Source of the DNA: Pseudomonadales bacterium
GTDB taxonomy: Bacteria > Pseudomonadota > Gammaproteobacteria > Pseudomonadales > Azotimanducaceae
DNA: 5,258 nucleotides
Assembly: GCA_007128525.1 (NCBI GenBank)
Contig: SKXG01000148.1
Span: forward strand, 1 to 5,258
Reading direction: 5' to 3'
Shown: positions 1-5,258 of the stretch, piece by piece
Layout of the letters: each line of letters begins with the position of its first letter
Numbering within the stretch: position 1 is the stretch's first letter
Position numbers and translations under genes: made by a program
Notes under the pieces: generated by a model
The model's database searches: none
Told to the model about the DNA's origin: nothing
What the model saw: only the letters and a program-made list of their open reading frames with translations

Positions 1-729
1 ATCCAGCGGCTCGAACAACCGGGTTCGCAGGAATTCATCGAAACTCTGACCACTGATCCGCTCGACCACAGCTCCGGTGACATCAACGGCCACGCTGTAG
101 TGCCAGCGGCTGCCCGGTTGATAGCGCAATGGCAGCGCAGCGAGGCGGTTGATGAAGTCGTCGAGGTCGGTGCTCTGCGCCAGCAGGCCGGATTCGTTGT
201 ACTTCTGATCGACCGGGTCACGCGGGTTGAAACCATAGCTGAAGCCTGCTGTGTGGGTCAGCAGATGGTGCATGGTCATCGGCGTTTCCGTTTCCACCAG
301 CTCGCCATCTTCCCAGACTTTCACATCAGCCAGTTCCGGCAAGAACTTGCTCACGGGATCGCTGAGCTGAAACGCACCTTCCTCGTACAGCATCATCGCG
401 GCAACGGCCGTGATGGGCTTGGACATCGAGTAAATGCGGAACAGCGTGTCCTTGGTCATCGGCGTGCCGTTCTCGAGGTCCCGTACGCCCTGTGCTTCGA
501 AGTGAACGATGCGCCCGTCACGGGCAACCAGCGTCACGATGCCGGCCAACTGGCCGGATTCGACATAGTTCCGGCCCAGTTCGGTGATGCGGGCGAGGCG
601 GTCGGCTGACATGCCGGCACGGTCAGCCCTGACTGTTGAGATCTCGCGGGCTTGCAGTTCCGGCGCAATGAAGAGCAGCAAGGCAAAGGCACAGATGGCA
701 CCTTGCCAGGCGGTCAGCATGGTTTTCAT
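1..729 (-). CDS. Exported serine hydrolase/esterase, beta-lactamase family (S12, EstB-like); 3' end cut by window edge
   Basis: The frame stays open from an ATG at 729 to base 1, giving the first 243 residues. Residues 1-27 form a signal peptide (basic start, hydrophobic stretch about 11-22, likely cleavage after Leu-Gln-Ala27), with no lipobox, so the enzyme is probably periplasmic or secreted. The nucleophile motif SMSK is at 101-104 (Ser101, Lys104), LLTHTAGF at 156-163, and the second-motif tyrosine is Tyr211 in WHYSV, followed by the DVTGAVVE...SG helix common in this family. The Asn of the classical YxN motif is replaced by Val213, a pattern I associate with EstB-like family VIII esterases rather than true beta-lactamases. 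The third motif (KTG or HxG) would lie beyond the edge. Family members are usually about 380-430 residues, so roughly 60% is here. GGGGGAA at 735-741, five bases upstream, favours ATG 729 over the ATG at 720. Substrate unknown; an ester, beta-lactam or D-amino-acid peptide is possible. It lies 61 bp downstream of the isocitrate dehydrogenase, probably co-transcribed. Confidence 0.88.
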   Translation of the reverse strand, partial: MKTMLTAWQGAICAFALLLFIAPELQAREISTVRADRAGMSADRLARITELGRNYVESGQLAGIVTLVARDGRIVHFEAQGVRDLENGTPMTKDTLFRIYSMSKPITAVAAMMLYEEGAFQLSDPVSKFLPELADVKVWEDGELVETETPMTMHHLLTHTAGFSYGFNPRDPVDQKYNESGLLAQSTDLDDFINRLAALPLRYQPGSRWHYSVAVDVTGAVVERISGQSFDEFLRTRLFEPLD

Positions 730-734
730 GATTG

Positions 735-741
735 TTCCCCC
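735..741 (-). promoter_or_regulatory. Ribosome binding site of the partial serine hydrolase
   Basis: The minus strand reads GGGGGAA, five bases before the ATG at 729. It would be 14 bases from the alternative ATG at 720, so it decides for the upstream start. Confidence 0.6.
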
Positions 742-772
742 AATTGGACCGCCGCAGCTTAACTGCAATTGG
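740..772. repeat. Imperfect inverted repeat in the gap between isocitrate dehydrogenase and the partial hydrolase
   Basis: Arms CCAATTG (740-746) and CAATTGG (766-772) are reverse complements. A second pair, GCAG (754-757) and CTGC (763-766), sits inside and shares base 766 with the outer arm. CCAATTGG at 740-747 is itself a palindrome. There is no T-tract on either side, so this is not a standard intrinsic terminator. It could be a protein-binding site, an mRNA hairpin just before the hydrolase ribosome binding site, or chance. The rest of the gap (730-790) holds only the ribosome binding site and a short GGGA-T-TCCC repeat at 774-782. Confidence 0.3.
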
Positions 773-790
773 CGGGATTCCCAAACTTGC

Positions 791-1807
791 TCAGTCCTTG
801 GCGAGCCTGTTGAGCAGCGCCTCGGTGTAGCCAGTGGTGGTGCCATGGCCGCCAAGGTCGGGCGTCAGTGCTGTGCCTTCTTCGATGACCTCGAGCACGG
901 CACGTCGCAGCCGGCCGGCCGGTTCATTGAGGTTCAGGTACTCGAGCATCATGCAGGAAGCCAGAATCAGCGCGGTGGGGTTGGCGACATTCTTGCCGGC
1001 GATATCCGGAGCGCTGCCATGCACTGCCTCGAAGATGCCGCGCTCAGCACCAATGTTGGCACCCGGTGTCAGCCCCAGGCCGCCGATCAGGCCGGCACAG
1101 AGATCGGACAGAATGTCACCAAACAGGTTGGTGGTGACGATGACGTCAAAGCGCTGCGGGTTCATCACCAGCTGCATGGCACAGTTGTCGATGATCATTT
1201 CTTCGTGGACCAGGTCCGGATAGTCCTTGGACACCTTGCGGGCCACATCCAGAAACAGGCCGGAGGTGGACTTCATGATGTTGGCTTTGTGTACCACCGT
1301 CACTTTACGTCGCCCGGTCTTCTGCGCCATGTCATAGGCATAGCGCAGCACCCGTTCCGAGCCCTTGCGGGTGATGACGCTGAGCAGCTCGGCGCGCTCA
1401 CCGTCTTCGCTGACCACCTGACCGACACCGGAATAAAGGCCTTCGGTGTTCTCCCGCACCATGACAATGTCAACGTTGTCGTAGCGGGTGTTGATTCCGG
1501 GGATCGACAGCGCCGGACGGACGTTGGCGTAGAGATCGAAGTGTTGTCGCAAGGACACGTTGACCGACGAGAAACCGCGACCGATGGGTGTGGTGATCGG
1601 GCCTTTGAGGGTGGCCGGGTTGGCTTCGATCAGGTCCAGCGTCTCTGGCGGTATCAGGTCCAGACCCTGCTCCAGCGCCGGCTGCCCCGCAATGGCGTCG
1701 TCGAAGACCAGGCCACAGTTCAGGGCATCGAGGAGCTGCCGTGTGGCGCCGATGATGTCCGGTCCGATGCCATCGCCAGGAATGACAGTGATTCGGGTCT
1801 CAGACAT
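791..1807 (-). CDS. NAD-dependent isocitrate dehydrogenase
   Basis: Catalyses oxidative decarboxylation of isocitrate to 2-oxoglutarate in the cytoplasmic TCA cycle. The 338-residue protein covers a whole isocitrate/isopropylmalate dehydrogenase fold: GDGIGP at 11-16; TTPIGRGFSSVNVSLR at 72-87; Arg97 and Arg118; Tyr125; Lys174 in HKANIMK; Asp207, Asp231 and Asp235 (NLFGDILSD) for the metal. Ser81, Asn83 and Arg87 align with E. coli Icd Ser113, Asn115 and Arg119, which marks isocitrate rather than isopropylmalate as substrate. Asp268-Ile269 replace the E. coli NADP-binding Lys344-Tyr345, which indicates NAD. Length and sequence fit the short bacterial NAD-IDH type known from Xanthomonas, about 80 residues shorter than E. 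coli Icd. Such genes are annotated icd, idh or, wrongly, leuB, so I give no symbol. ATG at 1807 has AGGGAG seven bases upstream; the stop is TGA. It probably opens its own transcript from the 1808-1929 gap and may carry the downstream hydrolase gene with it. Confidence 0.93.
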   Translation of the reverse strand: MSETRITVIPGDGIGPDIIGATRQLLDALNCGLVFDDAIAGQPALEQGLDLIPPETLDLIEANPATLKGPITTPIGRGFSSVNVSLRQHFDLYANVRPALSIPGINTRYDNVDIVMVRENTEGLYSGVGQVVSEDGERAELLSVITRKGSERVLRYAYDMAQKTGRRKVTVVHKANIMKSTSGLFLDVARKVSKDYPDLVHEEMIIDNCAMQLVMNPQRFDVIVTTNLFGDILSDLCAGLIGGLGLTPGANIGAERGIFEAVHGSAPDIAGKNVANPTALILASCMMLEYLNLNEPAGRLRRAVLEVIEEGTALTPDLGGHGTTTGYTEALLNRLAKD

Positions 1808-1814
1808 GGATGTA

Positions 1815-1820
1815 CTCCCT
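1815..1820 (-). promoter_or_regulatory. Ribosome binding site of isocitrate dehydrogenase
   Basis: The minus strand reads AGGGAG with a seven-base spacer to the ATG at 1807, a near-ideal Shine-Dalgarno arrangement that supports this start. Confidence 0.7.
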
Positions 1821-1839
1821 GATAACTGCGGTTGTGGGT

Positions 1840-1853
1840 CCGACCATTGTCGG
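1840..1853. repeat. Short inverted repeat over the candidate -10 element
   Basis: CCGAC (1840-1844) and GTCGG (1849-1853) are perfect reverse complements separated by CATT. The repeat overlaps the candidate -10 hexamer upstream of isocitrate dehydrogenase, so it could be an operator half-site pair or a leader hairpin. At five base pairs it could also be chance. Confidence 0.3.
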
Positions 1854-1874
1854 TGGCCGGCAGCGGCGGATCAA
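1846..1874 (-). promoter_or_regulatory. Candidate sigma-70 promoter for isocitrate dehydrogenase
   Basis: On the minus strand a -35-like TTGATC (1874-1869) is followed after exactly 17 bases by a -10-like GACAAT (1851-1846). Each matches consensus at four of six positions. The -10 ends 38 bases before the ATG, a reasonable leader length. The match is weak and found by eye, so other promoters in the gap, or read-through from the upstream hydrolase gene, remain possible. Confidence 0.3.
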
Positions 1875-1880
1875 CTGATC
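1869..1880. repeat. GATC-containing inverted repeat over the candidate -35 element
   Basis: GATCAACTGATC contains arms GATCA and TGATC with a two-base centre when read on the minus strand, and includes two GATC sites eight bases apart. It overlaps the candidate -35 hexamer. A regulator site, possibly methylation-sensitive if the host has Dam, is one reading; this is inference. Confidence 0.3.
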
Positions 1881-1916
1881 TACCCCGAATGCGCCACTGT
1901 CGTCACGACCGGGGTA
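1881..1916. repeat. Inverted repeat after the full-length serine hydrolase gene
   Basis: TACCCCG (1881-1887) and CGGGGTA (1910-1916) are perfect reverse complements, 22 bases apart. Inside lies a smaller repeat, GTCGT (1899-1903) and ACGAC (1905-1909), realistically a GTCG/CGAC stem. It begins 14 bases after the hydrolase stop, where a terminator would be expected, but the minus strand has no T-run after the 3' arm. It may be a 3'-end-stabilising or weak terminating hairpin, or part of the control region of the next gene. Confidence 0.35.
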
Positions 1917-1929
1917 CCAACAGCTGTGT

Positions 1930-3123
1930 TCAATACATTAGATAGCTGCGCGCCAGGCGATCGGCCAGACGGTCGAATGCATCCAGGTCGTCAGGCACCT
2001 GGTTGCTGACCAGGGCCAAGGCAAGGTTCTCAGAGGGCGCGATCAGCGCGATGGCCATCCAGCGGGTATTGCTGCCTTCGTGGATCAGAATGGCCTCGGA
2101 CGCCCAGGGCCGTTGCTGTATGAACCAGCCCAGGGCATAGCGGCCGCGTGCCACAGGCTGATGCAGGGTCCGGAACAGGGCAGGTGGCAGGAACTCTGTC
2201 GGTTGCTGTGCGCCCAGCAGATGCATCCTCAGGTAGTGGCCGAGATCGGCCAGACTGGCGTGGACGGTGCCGGCCGGTGCCAGGGCCGGGGGATGATCGG
2301 CGAATGGCCCCGGAGGAACGGGCTCTGATGGTGTGCGGTCAATGCGATGACCCCAGGGCTGGTCCGGCTGGTCGGAATGATGTCCGGGTGCGCCGAGGCC
2401 AGTCCGTGTCAGGCCCAGCGGCTCAATCAGTTCCTGTTCCAGCAGTGTTTCGTAACTGTGGCCACTGACCGCCTCCAGCATGATGGCAGCGGCCACGTAG
2501 CCCGCATTGGAGTAGCGTTGTCTTCGGCCTGGCCGATTAAGTGGTGGTGCGGCCAGCACTTCCGTCAGCATCTTGTGGCGCTGGCGGACGGGCGGAGTGT
2601 CCGGGTCATAGTGCTGCCAGTACTGCAGGCCAGTCAGGTCCTCGGGCATGCCCCCACGATGACTGAGCAGCTGGCGCAGTGTTACCGGGTGATAGCGCTG
2701 GTGCATGTCTGGAAACAGCTGGCCGAGCAGGGCGCCGACGGTATCATCGAAATCCAGCTGACCACGTGCAACCAGGCGCGCCGCCAGGGTGGCGGTGATC
2801 GATTTGGTAATGGAACCCAGATGCCAGCGGTCATCATGTTCTACCGGCGTCTCATGCGTGATGCTGCGCCGACCGCTGACTCCGATGGCTTCCACACCCG
2901 AGTCGCTGACGATCACGGCGCCCAGTGCCGGCAGACGCAAAGCTGCTCTTTCGTTCTCGAGCCAGGCATCAAGCGTGGTGCCGGCCTGGAGGTGCAGTGG
3001 CAGCAGGCCCCAGAGCGCAGTCGTCAGCAGTGCCAGGCCGATGCGGCCGGGTCCTGGGAGGCAGACTGTACTGAAGTGCCGCTTCACAAGGCCCGATATA
3101 GAGCCTTGCTTGGGGGCAGTCAA
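1930..3123 (-). CDS. Exported serine hydrolase of the beta-lactamase/D-Ala-D-Ala carboxypeptidase family (S12)
   Basis: A full-length 397-residue member of the family that includes class C beta-lactamases, PBP4*-type peptidases, D-aminopeptidases and esterases. A hydrophobic signal segment lies at about 28-47 (cleavage likely near Leu-Gln-Ala47). Catalytic motifs are SITK at 104-107 (Ser104, Lys107), LLSHRGGM at 152-159, Tyr204-Ser-Asn206, and His348-Glu-Gly350 in place of KTG. The protein should act in the periplasm. HxG instead of KTG is common in peptidases and esterases of this group and argues against a dedicated beta-lactamase; the true substrate cannot be read from sequence. The start is TTG at 3123, sharing TTGA with the yejE stop, and AAGGTGG lies ten bases upstream. 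GTG at 3087 (codon 13) is an alternative that would give a more typical signal-peptide length. The overlap implies translational coupling to yejBE, so the enzyme may process peptides or wall fragments that the importer takes up (inference). Confidence 0.88.
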   Translation of the reverse strand: MTAPKQGSISGLVKRHFSTVCLPGPGRIGLALLTTALWGLLPLHLQAGTTLDAWLENERAALRLPALGAVIVSDSGVEAIGVSGRRSITHETPVEHDDRWHLGSITKSITATLAARLVARGQLDFDDTVGALLGQLFPDMHQRYHPVTLRQLLSHRGGMPEDLTGLQYWQHYDPDTPPVRQRHKMLTEVLAAPPLNRPGRRQRYSNAGYVAAAIMLEAVSGHSYETLLEQELIEPLGLTRTGLGAPGHHSDQPDQPWGHRIDRTPSEPVPPGPFADHPPALAPAGTVHASLADLGHYLRMHLLGAQQPTEFLPPALFRTLHQPVARGRYALGWFIQQRPWASEAILIHEGSNTRWMAIALIAPSENLALALVSNQVPDDLDAFDRLADRLARSYLMY

Positions 3124-4160
3124 TCCTGTTTCACCACCTTGCGGGGATCGAAGGCATCCCGGACCGCTTCGCCGACAAAGATCAGCAGGGTCAGTGTCAC
3201 GGCCAGCGTGAAAAAGCCGGTCAGCCCCAGCCAGGGCGCCCGAACATTGGCCTGACCCTGGGCCAGCAGCTCACCCAGAGAAGGTGCTGTTGGCGGCAGG
3301 CCGAAGCCAAGGAAGTCCAGGGCCGTCAGTGTGGTAATGGAGCCGTTCAGTACAAACGGCAGGAACGTCAGCGTCGCCACCATGGCATTGGGCAACACAT
3401 GGCGCCACATGATGGTGCCGTTGGAGACCCCCAGTGCCTTGGCCGCCCGAACGAAATCAAAGTTTCGGGCCCGGAGGAATTCTGCCCGAACCACACCGAC
3501 CAGCGACATCCAACTGAACAGAACCAGCAGTCCCAGCAGCCAGAGGAAGTTGGGTTCGACGATGCTGGCCAGAATAATCAGCAGGAACAGCACCGGGAGT
3601 CCCTGCCAGATTTCCACAATACGTTGCCCGAACAGGTCGATGTTGCCGCCAAAGTAACCCTGCACGGCGCCCACCGCGATGCCGATAATGGAACTGAGAA
3701 AGGTCAGAGCCAGGCCGAACGCGACAGACAGGCGGAAGCCATAGATCAGCCTGGCCAGCGTGTCTTTTGCGCCGTCATCCGTGCCGAGCAGGTGTTGCTG
3801 TGACGGTGGCGCCGGGGCCGGCTCTTCGATGGCAAAGTTTATCGTGTCATAGCGGTACGGGATCAGAGGCCATATCGCCCAGTTGCCTTCCTGCTCGATT
3901 AGGCTGCGAACATGCGGGTCGTAAAAGTCCGCCTTGATGTCGTGGGTGCCGCCCAGGTCACGCTCTGAGTAGCTGAAGAAGATCGGCATGTACAGGCTGC
4001 CGTCATGCTGCATCAGAATCGGACGGTCGTTGGCGATAAATTCGGCAAACAGCGACAGCCCAAACAATGTGAGGAATATCCACAGAGAGTAGTAGCCGCG
4101 CTTGTTGGCTTTGAAGTTTGACCAGCGACGTTGGTTGATCGGGCTGATGTTGACTCTCAT
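3120..4160 (-). CDS. yejE: Peptide/microcin C-type ABC transporter permease YejE
   Basis: Inner-membrane subunit that pairs with YejB to form the channel of an oligopeptide importer; in E. coli YejABEF brings in microcin C, and related systems take up other peptides. The 346-residue protein matches my memory of E. coli YejE end to end: the SPxNQxRW N-terminus, first membrane helix at about 25-44 ending in IAND, a long periplasmic loop to about 122, LLGTD at 124-128 before the transport core, [15 protein letters not shown] at about 222-236, the EAA loop with KALGV and HVLPNA at about 238-259 that docks on the ATPase, LDFLGFGLP, and [10 protein letters not shown] near the C-terminus. Further helices lie at about 144-166, 190-220, 258-280 and 310-332. 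ATG 4160 overlaps the yejB stop as ATGA; the Shine-Dalgarno is weak, so coupling to yejB is likely. The stop TGA overlaps the hydrolase start. The ATPase gene yejF, usually next, is absent here. Confidence 0.95.
   Translation of the reverse strand: MRVNISPINQRRWSNFKANKRGYYSLWIFLTLFGLSLFAEFIANDRPILMQHDGSLYMPIFFSYSERDLGGTHDIKADFYDPHVRSLIEQEGNWAIWPLIPYRYDTINFAIEEPAPAPPSQQHLLGTDDGAKDTLARLIYGFRLSVAFGLALTFLSSIIGIAVGAVQGYFGGNIDLFGQRIVEIWQGLPVLFLLIILASIVEPNFLWLLGLLVLFSWMSLVGVVRAEFLRARNFDFVRAAKALGVSNGTIMWRHVLPNAMVATLTFLPFVLNGSITTLTALDFLGFGLPPTAPSLGELLAQGQANVRAPWLGLTGFFTLAVTLTLLIFVGEAVRDAFDPRKVVKQD
3134..3140 (-). promoter_or_regulatory. Ribosome binding site inside yejE that supports the TTG start of the hydrolase
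   Basis: The minus strand reads AAGGTGG (five of six bases of AGGAGG within it), ten bases before TTG 3123 and inside the yejE 3' end. No comparable site stands at normal distance before the alternative GTG at 3087, which favours the TTG start overlapping the yejE stop. Confidence 0.45.
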
Positions 4161-5257
4161 ATTTCGCGGCTCTCGAAGTCTATCCGGGGGTCCACCAGCA
4201 CATAGCAGAGGTCGCCAATCAGCTGCGTTATCAGCCCGAGTAGCGTGAAGATATACAGGGTGCCAAACAGAATCGGATAGTCGCGCTTGATTACGGCGTC
4301 ATAGCCCAGCAGACCCAGGCCTTCCAGAGAAAAGATGACTTCGATCAGCAGTGCGCCGGTAAACAGGACGCCGATGAAGGCACCCGGAAAGCCGGCGATA
4401 ACGATCAGCATGGCGTTGCGGAACACATGGCCATACAGGACGCGCCGCTGCGTCAGGCCCTTGGCTCTTGCCGTCAGCACAAACTGCTTGTTGATTTCTT
4501 CCAGGAACGAATTCTTGGTGAGCATCGTCAGCGTGGCAAAGCCGCCAATGGTCAGGGCTGTCAAGGGCAGCGTCAGGTGCCAGAAGTAGTCTTTGATGCG
4601 ATTGGGCCATGACATGTCATGCCAGTTTTCTGACACCAGGCCACGCATCGGGAAGACGTCCCAGTAGCTGCCGCCGGCGAACAAAACGATCAGCAGGATG
4701 GCAAACAAGAAGCCGGGAATGGCATAACCGATAAAGATCAACGCGCTGGTCCAGGCATCAAACTTGGTGCCGTCCCGTACCGCTTTGGCAATGCCCAGTG
4801 GAATCGAGAGGATGTAGACCATCAGCAGTGACCACAGCCCCAACGAAATGGAAACCGGCATGGCTTCCAGGATCAGTTCAAGCACCGGACGGTTCTGGAA
4901 GTAGCTCTCGCCGAAATCAAACCGGGCGTAGTTCCACAGCATCATGAAGTATCGTTCATGGGCCGGGCGATCGAACCCGAACTGTGCTTCGATCTGTGCA
5001 ATCAACTCGGGCGGAAGACCGCCGGCACCCGGGTACATGCTGCCTGAATCTGCACCGGCGCCACCTGCGCCGGCCCCTGAGCCGGCTTCACCACCACTGA
5101 TGCGGCCCGTGGTTGAAACCTGACCCACAGTCATTTCGGCAACGATCTGCTCGACGGGGCCACCCGGTGCGAACTGCACGATGACGAAATTGATCGTCAT
5201 GATGCCGATCAGCGTTGGCAGGATAAGCAGTATCCTGCGCAGTATATAGTTGCCCAT
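4157..5257 (-). CDS. yejB: Peptide/microcin C-type ABC transporter permease YejB
   Basis: First membrane subunit of the Yej-type oligopeptide ABC importer, partner of YejE. At 366 residues it is almost the same length as E. coli YejB (about 364) and resembles it throughout: MGxYxxRRxLLxxPTL start, first helix at about 9-29 ending in QFAPGGPV, FGFDRPxHERYF at about 93-104, PVSISLGLW at 134-142, [33 protein letters not shown] at about 177-209, [12 protein letters not shown] at 243-254, the ATPase-docking EAA loop with ARAKGL and HVFRNA at 263-282, [11 protein letters not shown], and LVDPRIDFE near the end. Other helices lie at about 137-157, 171-194, 228-247, 284-306 and 330-350. A Gly/Ala/Ser-rich stretch at 54-80 sits in the first periplasmic loop, where E. 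coli YejB is also glycine-rich and variable. ATG 5257 is one base from the right edge, so its ribosome binding site is not visible; the conserved N-terminus supports this start. Confidence 0.95.
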   Translation of the reverse strand: MGNYILRRILLILPTLIGIMTINFVIVQFAPGGPVEQIVAEMTVGQVSTTGRISGGEAGSGAGAGGAGADSGSMYPGAGGLPPELIAQIEAQFGFDRPAHERYFMMLWNYARFDFGESYFQNRPVLELILEAMPVSISLGLWSLLMVYILSIPLGIAKAVRDGTKFDAWTSALIFIGYAIPGFLFAILLIVLFAGGSYWDVFPMRGLVSENWHDMSWPNRIKDYFWHLTLPLTALTIGGFATLTMLTKNSFLEEINKQFVLTARAKGLTQRRVLYGHVFRNAMLIVIAGFPGAFIGVLFTGALLIEVIFSLEGLGLLGYDAVIKRDYPILFGTLYIFTLLGLITQLIGDLCYVLVDPRIDFESREI

Positions 5258-5258
5258 C

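Noticed and set aside
100..609. Plus-strand open frame of 169 codons at the left edge
   Set aside because: The minus strand here encodes the partial hydrolase with signal peptide, SMSK and LLTHTAGF motifs, so the plus-strand frame is a shadow.
791..1807. 3-isopropylmalate dehydrogenase (LeuB) or tartrate dehydrogenase as identity
   Set aside because: The substrate loop reads SSVNVSLR, carrying the isocitrate-type Ser and Asn, and lacks the Arg-rich loop and LFANLRP pattern of LeuB. No leu genes are adjacent.
584..1822. Long plus-strand open frame of 412 codons antisense to isocitrate dehydrogenase
   Set aside because: It covers the whole of a well-recognised dehydrogenase gene in antisense, its product is rich in His, Gly and Arg without any recognisable domain, and no good ribosome binding site precedes it. 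It is a shadow frame of GC-rich coding sequence.
1881..1916. Intrinsic (Rho-independent) terminator
   Set aside because: The 7-bp stem has a 22-base loop and no T-run follows on the minus strand, so it is recorded only as an inverted repeat.
1930..3123. Dedicated AmpC-type beta-lactamase resistance gene
   Set aside because: SITK and YSN are present, but the third motif is His-Glu-Gly rather than KTG and the context is a peptide importer, so a resistance role is not supported.
2347..3255. Plus-strand open frame of 302 codons antisense to the full-length hydrolase and the end of yejE
   Set aside because: It spans the hydrolase and crosses the yejE junction in antisense, with no recognisable domain. 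The minus-strand frames carry all the family motifs.
3399..3803. Plus-strand open frame antisense to yejE
   Set aside because: It shows a biased, Gln- and Arg-rich composition, no domain, and lies entirely inside yejE.
4299..4610. Minus-strand open frame of 103 codons in another frame within yejB
   Set aside because: It is embedded in a highly conserved part of yejB and has no family features of its own.

Overview
The window looks like a stretch of ordinary chromosome from a proteobacterium, most likely a gammaproteobacterium. The two ABC permeases closely resemble Escherichia coli YejB and YejE along their whole length. The isocitrate dehydrogenase is of the short NAD-dependent type I know from Xanthomonas-like bacteria. 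Base composition is moderately GC-rich, and start sites mostly carry clear Shine-Dalgarno sequences. The genus cannot be fixed from this sequence alone.

All five genes lie on the minus strand, so transcription runs from high to low coordinates. In that order: yejB (5257-4157) and yejE (4160-3120) encode the two membrane subunits of a peptide/microcin C-type ABC importer and overlap by ATGA. A serine hydrolase of the beta-lactamase/PBP family (3123-1930) follows, overlapping the yejE stop by TTGA. A 122-bp gap (1929-1808) then holds inverted repeats and a candidate promoter. After it come an NAD-dependent isocitrate dehydrogenase (1807-791) and, across a 61-bp gap, a second exported serine hydrolase/esterase of the same superfamily. 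That last gene starts at 729 and runs off the left edge, so only its first 243 codons are present.

The first three genes look like one translationally coupled operon: two importer permeases plus an exported hydrolase that could act on peptides or cell-wall fragments. In E. coli the ATPase gene yejF follows yejE; here the hydrolase takes that place, and no ATPase or binding protein is visible in the window. The yejB start is one base from the right edge, so a yejA-like gene may lie just outside. The isocitrate dehydrogenase (TCA cycle) and the last hydrolase probably form a second transcription unit starting in the 122-bp gap.

I see no RNA genes, mobile elements or CRISPR arrays. The most interesting point is the coupling of a beta-lactamase-fold hydrolase to Yej permeases. 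No clearly novel system is evident.
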